Positions 7,537 through 15,648 of a stretch of 39,022 bases of DNA are shown here, one piece after another; positions within the stretch are counted from its first letter, which is position 1; each line of letters opens with the position of its first letter. The notes below the pieces were generated by a model. That model made no database searches and had not been told where the DNA came from. It was given only the letters and a program-made list of their open reading frames with translations. The stretch is taken from assembly GCA_902762615.1 (NCBI GenBank), contig CACWOX010000020.1, positions 1 through 39,022 of the forward strand, in the 5' to 3' direction. The translations under genes and the position numbers were made by a program. This DNA is from an uncultured Ruminococcus sp. (GTDB lineage: Bacteria > Bacillota > Clostridia > Oscillospirales > Acutalibacteraceae).

Positions 7537-8115
7537 ATGAAAAATGAACCTGTTAAAAAACTCACACTGACGGCGATGTTCCTCGCTATCGGACTTGTGC
7601 TGCCTTTTCTGACCGGGCAGATTCAGCAGATCGGCAATATGCTGCTCCCGATGCACATTCCTGTCTTCCTCTGCGCGTTGATATGCGGCTGGCGTTACGG
7701 AATGCCGATGGCGTTTGTCCTGCCGATTATGCGCTCGATGCTCTTTGGAATGCCGCCGCTGTATCCTACCGCCATCAGCATGGCGTTTGAACTGGCGACC
7801 TACGCATTGGTGGCAGGCTTCTTGTATGAAAAATCCCGCTGGCAATGCACACGGGCATTATACCGCTCGATGCTGGCGGCGATGGTCGCGGGAAGAATCG
7901 TCTGGGGTATCGCGCAAATCATTCTGCTTGGATTGAAGGGAACGGCTTTCACCTTTGAGGCATTCCTCGCCGGCGTGTTCCTCAATGCCATTCCCGGCAT
8001 ACTTCTGCAACTGATGCTTGTTCCGGCGGTCATGGTGGCGCTGAACAAGACAAAGCTGGTGCCGTTCAGAAAAAATGCCGATACAAAAGCACAAGAAACT
8101 GTAGAAGCATCATGA
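7537..8115 (+). CDS. ECF transporter S component-like membrane protein
   Basis: A 192-residue protein with about six membrane segments, starting MKNEPVKKLTLTAMFLAIGL. The early LTAMFLAIGLVLPFLTGQI and the following MLLPMHIPVFLCALICGWRY segment match ECF-type substrate-binding (S) components (PF12822-like). These work with a shared EcfA-EcfT module, not present here, to import vitamins or other micronutrients. The C-terminus is cytoplasmic and charged. It overlaps the kinase gene by 4 bases (ATGA), so the two are translationally coupled; the partner suggests phosphorylation of the imported molecule. The substrate is unknown. Confidence 0.75.
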   Translation: MKNEPVKKLTLTAMFLAIGLVLPFLTGQIQQIGNMLLPMHIPVFLCALICGWRYGMPMAFVLPIMRSMLFGMPPLYPTAISMAFELATYALVAGFLYEKSRWQCTRALYRSMLAAMVAGRIVWGIAQIILLGLKGTAFTFEAFLAGVFLNAIPGILLQLMLVPAVMVALNKTKLVPFRKNADTKAQETVEAS

Positions 8116-8714
8116 CGGAGCTGACACACATCAAAGAGCTTATTTCCCGCGCAAAAAAGCAAAAGCCCGGACAAAGAATACTGGTTGCCATCGACGGCAG
8201 GTGCGCAGCCGGAAAAACCACGCTCGCGTCGCTTTTACAAAATGAAATTGGCTGCACCGTATTTCATATGGACGATTTCTTTCTCAGGTCGGAGCAACGC
8301 ACGGAAGAACGGCTGCGCACACCGGGCGGAAATGTCGATTATGAGCGTTTTCTTTCTGAGGTACTGTTGCCTTTAAAATCGGGCGCGGAATGGATTGCGT
8401 TTCGCGCCTTCGATTGTTCCTCCATGCGCTTAAAGCCGCCGGTTCGTGTCAGGGCAGGCGAAGTCAATCTCATCGAAGGCTCCTACAGCTGTCACCCTGC
8501 TCTGTGGGAGCATTACGATCTTCATCTGTTTATGGACGTGTCCGCTAACGAGCAGAAAAGGCGAATTATTGCCCGAAACACAGCAGACGGCTGGAAGATT
8601 TTTTCCGAACGCTGGATTCCGTTGGAAGAAGCCTATTTTCAGGCGTATCAGATAAAGGAACGGTGCGAATATTGTATCAGGCAAAAGGAAAGCGAGTCGA
8701 TAAAAGATGATTGA
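8112..8714 (+). CDS. uridine-kinase-like P-loop kinase
   Basis: A 200-residue cytoplasmic protein with Walker A GRCAAGKTT at residues about 29-37, the acidic HMDDFFL motif, PGGNVDYERF, LIEGSYSCHPAL, and a lid region with RRIIAR. These are the hallmarks of the uridine kinase/phosphoribulokinase fold; the HMDDFF motif is shared with many kinases of unknown substrate. It starts inside the end of the ECF gene and ends inside the start of the permease, so all three are one tight unit. I infer that it traps the imported substrate by phosphorylation. It could also be a nucleoside or vitamin kinase acting independently. Confidence 0.8.
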   Translation: MTELTHIKELISRAKKQKPGQRILVAIDGRCAAGKTTLASLLQNEIGCTVFHMDDFFLRSEQRTEERLRTPGGNVDYERFLSEVLLPLKSGAEWIAFRAFDCSSMRLKPPVRVRAGEVNLIEGSYSCHPALWEHYDLHLFMDVSANEQKRRIIARNTADGWKIFSERWIPLEEAYFQAYQIKERCEYCIRQKESESIKDD

Positions 8715-9609
8715 GATATTGCATCGGGAATTGGTCTATATCTGGTATTATTTCGATGTCCAGCTGCGGCAGATTTTCTGGTACTGGATACTCGGCATGG
8801 CAATCGGTTCGCTTGTGTCGGTGTTTGCCAAAGACAAGATACACGACCTGTTTGCAAGAATGAATGGCAAGAAGCTGGGGCTGCTCGGTATCATTCCCGC
8901 CTGCCTGCTCGGCATCGCCTCTCCGCTTTGTATGTACGGCACGATTCCCATTGCCGCGTCCTTCCGCAAGCAGGGAATGAGGGAGGACTGGCTTGCCGCC
9001 TTTATGATGTCGTCGATTCTGCTGAACCCGCAGCTCATCATTTACAGCGCGGCGCTTGGAGCGACGGCGCTTGCCGTGCGCATCGTGACCTGTTTCCTGT
9101 GCGGCTGCGCGGCAGGACTGCTGCTGTTTCTGTTTTACCGGAACAAGGAATTTTTCAGCTTTGACGGCTTTGAGGAACGTGCCAGCCACGACACCCACCC
9201 GAATATTTTCATCCGATATTTTTTGAATTTTGGGAGAAATATAAAAGCGACGGGGCTGTACTTTCTTTTCGGGATTTTGCTGTCGGCATTGTTCCAGCGG
9301 TATGTGCCGCAGAACGTGATGGTAAATGTGTTCGGGGGCAATGAAGCGTGGGGCGTGCTGATGGCGGCGACTATCGGCGTTCCGCTGTATGCCTGCGGCG
9401 GCGGTACGATTCCGCTTCTGCAGGAATGGCTCTGGGACGGCATGAGCATGGGGAGCGCGGCGGCATTCATGCTCACCGGACCGGCAACCAAAATCACCAA
9501 TCTCGGCGCGTTGAAAATTGCGATGGGCTGGAAGAGGTTTCTGCTGTATATCGCATTTGTCATGCTCTTCTCGTTTTTGACGGGAATAACGGTGAATCTT
9601 GTCATATAG
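8707..9609 (+). CDS. DUF318/ArsP-type permease
   Basis: A 300-residue membrane protein with about eight membrane segments in two halves separated by a cytoplasmic loop (residues about 150-175). Conserved features are CLLGIASPLCMYGTIPIAAS in the first half and GVPLYACGGGTIPLLQEW in the second, the paired Cys/Gly-rich motifs of the PF03773 permease family (ArsP-like). Members export organoarsenicals or other soft-metal/thiol compounds, but most have no known substrate. It overlaps the kinase by 8 bases. A terminator follows, closing the ECF-kinase-permease operon. Confidence 0.82.
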   Translation: MIEILHRELVYIWYYFDVQLRQIFWYWILGMAIGSLVSVFAKDKIHDLFARMNGKKLGLLGIIPACLLGIASPLCMYGTIPIAASFRKQGMREDWLAAFMMSSILLNPQLIIYSAALGATALAVRIVTCFLCGCAAGLLLFLFYRNKEFFSFDGFEERASHDTHPNIFIRYFLNFGRNIKATGLYFLFGILLSALFQRYVPQNVMVNVFGGNEAWGVLMAATIGVPLYACGGGTIPLLQEWLWDGMSMGSAAAFMLTGPATKITNLGALKIAMGWKRFLLYIAFVMLFSFLTGITVNLVI

Positions 9610-9638
9610 ATTCGTTTGTTTATAGAAAATTTTTAATT

Positions 9639-9676
9639 AATCCGACCTAAAGTCGTTGACTTCGGGTCGGATTTTG
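9639..9676 (+). terminator. terminator of the ECF-kinase-permease operon
   Basis: AATCCGACC (9639-9647) pairs with GGTCGGATT (9665-9673), with a second inner stem AAGTC/GACTT, followed by a short T run. The T run is modest (TTTT). Confidence 0.7.
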
Positions 9677-9690
9677 TGCTATCCTATAAT
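9656..9690 (+). promoter_or_regulatory. probable promoter of the TetR gene
   Basis: TTGACT at 9656-9661 lies 18 bases before TATCCT (9680-9685); a TATAAT at 9685-9690 would be spaced 23 bases. The -35 lies inside the preceding terminator hairpin. Confidence 0.4.
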
Positions 9691-9714
9691 CAGGTGAATG
9701 CAGGAGGTGGCATT

Positions 9715-10311
9715 TTGAAAGTCAGACAGCTCAGGGCGCAGGAAACAAGAGCGAAGATTGTCGCGGCGGCGGAGAAGCTCATTTCAGAAAGGGGCTTTGA
9801 CGCGGTGCAGATTATTGACATCACCAACGAAGCAGGCGTCGGCAAGGGTTCCTTTTACACCTACTTCAAGCGCAAGGAAGATGTGGTTGCCGAGATCGCC
9901 CATGCCAGATTTGAGGATATACATGAGAATTCCAACCAGCAGACAGGAGATGTCTGCGACAGACTGTCAACTTTTCTGACCGGCTCTATGGAATACATCA
10001 AGGAAGCAGGCATACGCATTGCCCAGCAGTGGGTAAGGGGCGTTGTGGATCCCGACAATACGGATGGCGTCAATAAACTGCATTATGACCGTGAGGTAAT
10101 TTCGGGCTTGATAGAAAAAGCCGTTCAAAACGGCGAACTGGACAAAAATACTCCGATGGAGCAATTGACCGGGTGGATTGCGTCGGAATATTACGGTATT
10201 GTGTTCTGCTGGGCGTTGACGGACGGAGAAAATGACCCGACGAAGGCAATGAGCGATTTTTGTCAGGGAATGTTAAGGGATTATCTGAAGCCGTATATGA
10301 TACGGCGATAA
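9715..10311 (+). CDS. TetR/AcrR-family transcriptional regulator
   Basis: A 198-residue regulator read from TTG 9715, which lies 7 bases after AGGAGG; an upstream in-frame start at 9676 has no such site. The N-terminal HTH spans about residues 10-55 (RAKIVAAAEKLI ... ITNEAGVGKGSFYTYFKRKE). The C-terminal helical ligand domain fills the rest. It is followed 29 bases later by the broken alcohol dehydrogenase and precedes the flavodoxin/DUF4405 pair, so those are its likely targets. No clear palindrome was found near its promoter. Confidence 0.85.
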   Translation: MKVRQLRAQETRAKIVAAAEKLISERGFDAVQIIDITNEAGVGKGSFYTYFKRKEDVVAEIAHARFEDIHENSNQQTGDVCDRLSTFLTGSMEYIKEAGIRIAQQWVRGVVDPDNTDGVNKLHYDREVISGLIEKAVQNGELDKNTPMEQLTGWIASEYYGIVFCWALTDGENDPTKAMSDFCQGMLRDYLKPYMIRR

Positions 10312-10340
10312 ATACCAATGATAGAAAGGAAACGAACAAC

Positions 10341-11092
10341 ATGAACGCATTTACCTACAGCTATCCCGTGAAGGTATATTTCGGAGAAAAGGCGGCTGAG
10401 AAGCATCTGAAAAACGAACTTGCCAAAGTGGGAGCCAATGTGCTGCTTGCCTATGGCGGCGGCTCCATCAGGAAAAACGGCGTGTATGACGAACTGATCG
10501 GTATTCTCAAAGCCGCCGGATGGAAACCTACATGGGTTCTCCGCGGCAGGTCAATCTCTCCGATGAAATCAATGAAGCGACACAGCGCAACATTATCCGC
10601 AACATTCGCGCTACGATTGCTAATCCCGATGATATGCAGGCTCGAAGCGAACTGATCTGGGCGGCGGCAATGGCGGAAAACGGCATTCTGAAAATCGGCA
10701 AAGTGACCGACTTCCAGTGTCATATGCTGGAGCATCAGCTCGGCGCATACACCGACTGCAATCACGGACAGGGACTGGCGGTGCTGCACCCCGTGTTGTA
10801 CCGGCATATGCTGCCCGAAGCTGCACCGCAGTTTGCGAGACTGGCAGTGGAAGTCTGGGGCATTGACCCTGCCGGAAAGAACGAGCAGGCGCTTGCCAAT
10901 GCCTTTGTGGACGCGTTGGCGGCGTTTATCAAAGAAATCGGTCTGCCGACCACGTTTGCGGAAATGAAGATTCCGGTTGATACGGACTACAAGGCAATCG
11001 CGGAATCCACCATTCTGACGGGCGGTTGTGCGAAGAAATTTACCGCTGATGAGCTTTACAATGTTCTGTTGGAGTGCCGTGCACCACAATGA
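10341..11092 (+). pseudogene. iron-containing alcohol dehydrogenase with an internal deletion
   Basis: The N-terminus MNAFTYSYPVKVYFGEKAAE and LLAYGGGSIRKNGVYDEL is a YqhD/butanol-dehydrogenase-type start. It stops matching after ILKAAG at about 10517. The second frame from about 10518 begins with the sequence that relatives have near residue 205 (ETYMGSPRQVNLSDEINEAT) and runs on through HMLEHQLGAYTDCNHGQGLA to ILTGG and a TGA at 11092. About 140 codons in the middle are missing and the two parts are out of frame. Lost are the cofactor-contacting GGGS loop and some iron ligands; the metal-binding His residues of the second half remain. It cannot be functional. Confidence 0.85.
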
Positions 11093-11125
11093 TTCAGATG
11101 ATGTCAGAAGGTGAGTGCCGAATAT

Positions 11126-11203
11126 ATGATTATCAGAGTAATGAGCATTTCGGATTATGAACAAATTTATCATTTATGGCTTTCCTGTGCGGGCATGGGA
11201 TAG
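11126..11203 (+). pseudogene. N-terminal fragment of a GNAT acetyltransferase
   Basis: ATG 11126 opens a 25-codon frame, MIIRVMSISDYEQIYHLWLS then CAGMG and TAG. This is the first strand and helix of a GNAT N-acetyltransferase (IRxMxxxDYxxxxxLW). The acetyl-CoA-binding loop and everything after are missing. Confidence 0.6.
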
Positions 11204-11245
11204 ACACATAAATCAACAAAAAACAGAAAGAGAGTGAAAAACCAT

Positions 11246-11860
11246 ATGAAAAGATTCTTCAAATTAACCGCCATAATACTGGCGCTTGCCATGCTCACAT
11301 TGTCCATTGCGGGCTGCGGCGCTACGCGTGCTTCGCAGGAAGCCAAGCAAGACCTTTCCCAATCCACCAATGTGCTGGTCGTGTATTTCTCGTGGTCGGG
11401 ACACCTTGAAAGCATGTCCGGCTGGGTTGCCGATGAAACAGGCGGCGACATTGTCCGCGTACTTGCCAAAGAGGAATATCCCGAAAGCTACAACGATACC
11501 GCAGACCGCGCCAAGAAGGAAAAGGACGACGGTGTGCGTCCCGAAATCAATGTGGAACTGACTGCCGAACAGCTTGCAAAATACGACACGGTTTTCCTCG
11601 GCTATCCGGTATGGTGGTATGATCTTCCCATGCCGATGTGGACGTTCCTCGAAAGCGTCGATCTGTCCGGCAAGACGGTCATTCCCTTCTTCTCGCATGA
11701 GGGCAGCTCGGACGGCGCGAACAGTCTCAATACCATTCAGACTCTTGCTAAGGGCGCGGACGTGAAAGCCGATGACGCGCTTTCCATTCGGGGCGGCAAG
11801 GTGGATTCATCCGAAAACGATGTGCGCGAATGGGTCAAGGCGCTGGGGTATTCCAAATGA
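11246..11860 (+). CDS. extracytoplasmic lipoprotein flavodoxin
   Basis: An intact 204-residue protein from ATG 11246; an in-frame GTG at 11234 is possible. Residues 1-24 are a lipoprotein signal with lipobox SIAGC. After a short linker comes a flavodoxin domain: VLVVYFSWSGHLESMSGWVA (phosphate loop; the usual TGNT is altered), DIVRVLAKEEYP, LGYPVWWYDLPMPMWTFLE, FFSHEGSSDG. It should hold FMN outside the cytoplasmic membrane, anchored by lipid, which is unusual because flavodoxins normally act inside. Its stop overlaps the ATG of a DUF4405 membrane protein (ATGA), suggesting an electron-transfer pair. FMN occupancy is inferred from the fold only. Confidence 0.85.
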   Translation: MKRFFKLTAIILALAMLTLSIAGCGATRASQEAKQDLSQSTNVLVVYFSWSGHLESMSGWVADETGGDIVRVLAKEEYPESYNDTADRAKKEKDDGVRPEINVELTAEQLAKYDTVFLGYPVWWYDLPMPMWTFLESVDLSGKTVIPFFSHEGSSDGANSLNTIQTLAKGADVKADDALSIRGGKVDSSENDVREWVKALGYSK

Positions 11861-12552
11861 AAAAGGCGCGAAAAATTCAGATTGTACGAATCACTGTTGA
11901 CGAGGCGATGACGGTGCTGTTGTTTTTGCTGATGGGCTATTCCAAAATCGGCGAATGCGCCCATGAATGGCTCGGCGTGGCAATGACGGCACTGTTTGTG
12001 ATTCATCACATTCTCAACAGAAAATGGATAAAAAGCGTATTCCGAGGGAAATATACGCCCTACCGCGTGTTTCAGACAATCACAGCCTCTCTGATTTTCA
12101 TTACAATACTCGGCTCCGCCGTCAGCGGCGTTAACCTGTCAAGGTATATCTTCGCCTCGCTGAACCTTGGCGGCGCGTATCTTGCCCGAACGGTTCATAT
12201 GCTGTGCGGCTATTGGAATTTCGTGTTGCTGTCGCTGCATCTGGGCATTCACTGGGCTATGATGATCAGCATGATCTCCAAAAAAATGCCAAGGAACAAG
12301 CCATATTGGATGTGGATTGCGAGAGGCTTTGCGGTGCTGGTTGCCGCCTACGGTGTCTATGCGTTCATCGTGCGGCAGATGGCGGAATACCTGTTCGGCG
12401 TAACGCAATTTATCTTCTTTGACGCGGATGAACCGATTGCGCTGTTCCTGCTGGATTATATCGCCATAATGGGGCTGTTTGTCCTTGTCGGACATTATCT
12501 GACTTTGCTGATGAAGCATATGAGCAAGAAAACAAAGCGAAGTAATTCTTGA
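11857..12552 (+). CDS. DUF4405 integral membrane protein
   Basis: A 231-residue protein with about five to six membrane helices, starting MKKARKIQIVRITVDEAMTV. His residues sit in membrane helices: FVIHHILNRKW, RTVHMLCGYW, LLSLHLGIHWAMM and GHYLTLLMKH. This pattern resembles DUF4405 and cytochrome b561-like proteins, where paired His residues may hold heme. Translation is coupled to the lipoprotein flavodoxin by a 4-base overlap. I infer that it passes electrons across the membrane to or from the flavodoxin; heme is not proven. Confidence 0.78.
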   Translation: MKKARKIQIVRITVDEAMTVLLFLLMGYSKIGECAHEWLGVAMTALFVIHHILNRKWIKSVFRGKYTPYRVFQTITASLIFITILGSAVSGVNLSRYIFASLNLGGAYLARTVHMLCGYWNFVLLSLHLGIHWAMMISMISKKMPRNKPYWMWIARGFAVLVAAYGVYAFIVRQMAEYLFGVTQFIFFDADEPIALFLLDYIAIMGLFVLVGHYLTLLMKHMSKKTKRSNS

Positions 12553-12569
12553 CAGTGAGGATTTTCAAC

Positions 12570-12791
12570 ATGAAGAACTGCGTATATCAGCCGTTGTCAG
12601 ACAGCTCACGAAAATTTTTGAAATTAAAAAAAGTGTATCGTTATCGTCTAAAGAAAGTATCTGAAATGTCTGATACGGAAATAATACAAGCTTGCCATTC
12701 TTATGTTGAGGAGAACTGCCTTAATGAAGAATGGGAAGATTTCAGAGAGCGTAACGAAGGTAACATCAATTTTGATGTTTCACAATTGTAA
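12570..12791 (+). CDS. small hypothetical protein, 73 residues
   Basis: ATG 12570 has GTGAGG 9 bases upstream; an upstream TTG at 12549 is in frame but less well placed. The product is basic at the N-terminus (LKLKKVYRYRLKK) and acidic at the C-terminus (EENCLNEEWEDFRERNEG), with no signal or membrane segment. I do not recognise it. It sits between the DUF4405 gene and the aldo/keto reductase and may be part of that transcript. Confidence 0.5.
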   Translation: MKNCVYQPLSDSSRKFLKLKKVYRYRLKKVSEMSDTEIIQACHSYVEENCLNEEWEDFRERNEGNINFDVSQL

Positions 12792-12820
12792 AATAAAATT
12801 ATTACAGGGAGGATTCATTT

Positions 12821-13687
12821 ATGCAGTACGCTACACTTAACACAGGAGCCAAAATGCCATTAGAGGGATTCGGTGTATTCCAGATTCCCGACGCGGCGGA
12901 ATGTGAAAGGGTCGTCTATGACGCGATCAAAACAGGCTATCGCCTGCTCGACACCGCTGCCGCCTACATGAACGAGAAAGCACTGGGCAAGGCGGTCAAA
13001 CGTGCCATTGCGGATGGACTTGTGACCAGAGAGGAACTCTTCATCACCACAAAGGTATGGGTACAGGATCAGAAGAACGAAGAAACCGCTTATGAAGCGG
13101 TCAAGACGTCGCTTGCCAAGCTGGGACTGCCCTATGTTGACCTTGTGCTGCTTCATCAGGCGCTCGGCGATTATTTTGCCGCCTACAGAGGCATTACCAG
13201 AGCCTACAATGAGAGCTTGACCAAAGCAATCGGTGTTTCCAATTTCTACCCCTTTGTCCTTGCCAACTTCTGCGAGAATGTGGAGGTCATTCCGGCTGTC
13301 AATCAGGTGGAGCTGCACCCCTTCTTCCCGCAGGAGGACGCTATCGCCCTGATGAAGGAATACGGCATTGTCCCGCAGGCGTGGGGACCGCTGGCGGAGG
13401 GCAAGCACGGCATCTTCACCGACCCGGTACTCACGGAAATTGGAAAGAAGTACGGTAAGAGCGCCGCGCAGGTGGTGCTTCGCTGGAACGTGCAGCGCGG
13501 CGTTTCCATCCTGCCGAAATCCACCCATGTGGAGCGCATGGCGCAGAATATCGACATCTGGGACTTTGAGCTGACCGAAGACGAGATGAAGACCATCGGC
13601 GCAAAAGACCTCGGTCACAGCGAGATCATCAATCACTTTGACCCGCAGTTGGTAAAGGCACTCTGCGGAATGAACATTCACGCATAA
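12821..13687 (+). CDS. aldo/keto reductase
   Basis: An intact 288-residue NADPH-dependent carbonyl reductase, cytoplasmic, with GGGAGG before the ATG. The TIM-barrel catalytic residues are visible: Asp in YRLLDTAAAYMNE with Tyr 5 residues later, Lys in ITTKVWV, and His in LVLLHQA. The NADP-binding end is ILPKSTHVERMAQNI. It begins with the AKR signature TGAKMPLEGFGV. It is followed by a flavin reductase gene with 30 bases between. It probably reduces small aldehydes or ketones; the substrate is unknown. Confidence 0.88.
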   Translation: MQYATLNTGAKMPLEGFGVFQIPDAAECERVVYDAIKTGYRLLDTAAAYMNEKALGKAVKRAIADGLVTREELFITTKVWVQDQKNEETAYEAVKTSLAKLGLPYVDLVLLHQALGDYFAAYRGITRAYNESLTKAIGVSNFYPFVLANFCENVEVIPAVNQVELHPFFPQEDAIALMKEYGIVPQAWGPLAEGKHGIFTDPVLTEIGKKYGKSAAQVVLRWNVQRGVSILPKSTHVERMAQNIDIWDFELTEDEMKTIGAKDLGHSEIINHFDPQLVKALCGMNIHA

Positions 13688-13717
13688 CGACAGCATATGG
13701 AAAGGAGAACCACAGAG

Positions 13718-14192
13718 ATGAAAAAGAGCTTTGACAAAGGATTTATCACACCGCATCCGGTGTTCATCATCGCCACCTACGATGAGAACGGCATGCCTGA
13801 CGCGATGAACGCGGCATGGTGCGGACAGATCGCGGGCAACAAACTCGCCATCAGCCTGTCGGCACACAGAACCACCACGAACATCAGGGCAAATCAGGCA
13901 TTTACCGTGAGCTTCGCCACAAAGGAAACGGTGGAAGCCTGCGATTATGTCGGCATAGTGTCGGCGGATAAGGAACCTGACAAGATGGCAAAGAGCGGCT
14001 TTACCGTCACGAAGTCCGACAAGGTCAACGCGCCGGTGATCGACCAGCTCCCCGTTGCGATTGAATGCAAGGTGATCGAGCTGCAGGAGGAATTCGGCGA
14101 AACCCGTGTGGTGGCTGAGATCGTCGGAATGAAAGCGGACGAGAGCGTACTCACCGACAACAAGGTCGATCTGGAAAAGCTGCACCCGATCA
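13718..14192 (+). pseudogene. flavin reductase-like protein, 3' end lost by fusion
   Basis: ATG 13718 follows AAAGGAG. The product starts MKKSFDKGFITPHPVFIIAT, with DAMNAAWCGQIAGNKL and GIVSADKEPDKMAKSG: an FMN-binding split-barrel flavin reductase-like domain. It matches to about KLHPI (14192), after which the frame continues into a foreign sequence to a stop at 14473. The last 15-25 residues of the family are missing. The downstream sequence is an EamA transporter in another frame, so a deletion fused the two. Most of the flavin-binding barrel remains; some activity is conceivable but unlikely with the 90-residue foreign tail. Confidence 0.7.
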
Positions 14193-15041
14193 TTCTATGC
14201 CCTGAATGTACCCTGCTCCAAACGCCTGCTTGGGTTCGTCGCACCTACCTATATGGCGGCATTTCTGTATCTCGGCGCAGGCATCGGCGTTGGAATGATG
14301 TATTTATTCCGTCAGCTTCACCGCAAGAGCGAAGAGCCCTCCGAATACCTTGCCAAAAAAGACCTGCCGTATGCGGTGGGAATGGTACTGCTCGATATTA
14401 TCGCGCCAATCCTTCTGATGACGGGCGTAAAGCTGGGGACGTCAGCCAATGCTTCACTGCTCGGCAACTTTGAAATTGTCGCCGCAACGGTCATTGCTCT
14501 GCTGCTTTTCAGGGAAAAAGTAAGCGGAAAGCTGTGGATCGCGATATGGCTTATCACCCTGTCAAGTATCATTCTCTCGTTTGGCGGCAAAGACAGCCTT
14601 TCTTTTTCGGTAGGTTCGCTGTTTGTTCTCGGAGCGACTGCCTGCTGGGGACTGGAAAACAACTGCACACGCAGCATATCCGATAAAAGCACCTATCAGA
14701 TCGTAACCATAAAAGGCATGGGCTCAGGAATCGAATCGCTTTGTGTTGCGCTCCTTCTCAGAGAGAATCCGACGGAATTAAAAAATATCCCGCCTGTGCT
14801 GCTGCTGGGATTTATCGCATACGGACTTAGCATTTTCACATACATCAGGGCACAGAAAACGCTCGGTGCGGCAAAAACAAGCGCATACTATGCTGTTGCT
14901 CCTTTTATCGGAGCATTTTTATCATTCGTGCTTCTCAAGGAGACCTTAACTCCCACTTATATCGTCGCTTTGGTTGTGGTGATTGCCGGAACCGTGCTTG
15001 TGGTATCGGAAAATCTTCATGATTCGGAGCAAGGCGACTGA
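14193..15041 (+). pseudogene. EamA/DMT-superfamily transporter lacking its start
   Basis: In the frame of 14193 the sequence reads FYALNVPCSKRLLGFVAPTY and continues through MAAFLYLGAGIGVG to TGA 15041: nine or so membrane segments in two EamA repeats (first ending near DSLSF, second starting FVLGATACWGLEN). Relatives begin about 15 residues earlier; this start is gone and the frame is shifted relative to the upstream flavin reductase. An internal ATG at 14253 would lack the first helix and has no good ribosome binding site. The family exports or imports small metabolites. Confidence 0.72.
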
Positions 15042-15167
15042 ATGCCGACATAAGGAAAGCGCATATTTTTCTCTGAATTGGTTATATATGTGACTGCTCA
15101 GGTGGTATCCTTACGGACTATTTATTAATAGGTTTCTTTTTCAATGACACTTTCTGAAAATTAACAC
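15042..15167. other. noncoding stretch before an operator-controlled promoter
   Basis: No gene is visible between the EamA stop and the promoter at 15168. No convincing terminator for the EamA gene is seen. With the promoter and 5' leader, the whole gap to 15340 is about 300 bases. Confidence 0.5.
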
Positions 15168-15196
15168 TTGACAAATGAATAGTAATGTGATAATAT
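15168..15196 (+). promoter_or_regulatory. promoter of the DUF2325-DUF3793-flavodoxin operon
   Basis: TTGACA (15168-15173), 17-base spacer, TAATAT (15191-15196). An operator lies 10 bases downstream. Confidence 0.7.
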
Positions 15197-15206
15197 AATT
15201 GCCGAA

Positions 15207-15222
15207 GTTAGTAAAGACTAAC
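15207..15222 (+). promoter_or_regulatory. operator GTTAG-N6-CTAAC (copy 1)
   Basis: GTTAG at 15207-15211 and CTAAC at 15218-15222, with TAAAGA between. It lies at about the transcription start, so a bound protein would repress. The same motif occurs at 16856. The form resembles sites of metal-responsive DtxR/MntR-type regulators, by inference. Confidence 0.6.
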
Positions 15223-15340
15223 ACTCAGTAAATTACTATGTGTTTTGCGTTTTTGGCAGTCTTTGCTTATCTTTTTGAAATATGGTTAGGATATGCTAAC
15301 CATATTTATTACATAAAAAGCAATCGGAAAGGAAATGAAT

Positions 15341-15628
15341 ATGAGTGTAGTGATCGTAGGCGGCAACGAATGTATGGTTTGCGCCTATCAGGATATTTGC
15401 AAAAAATACGGCTGCAAGGCAAAGGTTTTCCCGAAGGAGAAAAGCTCAATGAAAAAGAAAATCGGTACGCCCGATCTGCTGATTCTGTTTACCAATACGG
15501 TGTCGCACAAAATGATGCTGAGTGCCACGCATGAGGCGAAACGCTGCAACATTCCCATCGCCCGTATCCACACAAGCAGCGCGAATGCCCTTAATGCGGT
15601 GCTTGCCGAGCAGTTCGGCACTATATGA
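15341..15628 (+). CDS. DUF2325 protein
   Basis: A 95-residue protein starting MSVVIVGGNECMVCAYQDIC; AAGGA is 8 bases upstream of ATG 15341 (an ATG two codons earlier is too close). The N-terminal VVIVGGN strand and CMVC...C cysteines, then DLLILFTNTVSHKMM and IARIHTSSANAL, match DUF2325, a small Rossmann-like family of unknown function. In Clostridia it is often near iron-transport and flavodoxin genes (recalled, not searched). It overlaps the next reading region closely and is the first gene of the operon. Confidence 0.78.
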   Translation: MSVVIVGGNECMVCAYQDICKKYGCKAKVFPKEKSSMKKKIGTPDLLILFTNTVSHKMMLSATHEAKRCNIPIARIHTSSANALNAVLAEQFGTI

Positions 15629-15648
15629 CAGCAAAAGGAAGTGACATC

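Noticed and set aside
12860-14185. 441-codon minus-strand frame opposite the aldo/keto reductase
   Set aside because: It mirrors the coding strands of the reductase and the flavin reductase and has no family features.
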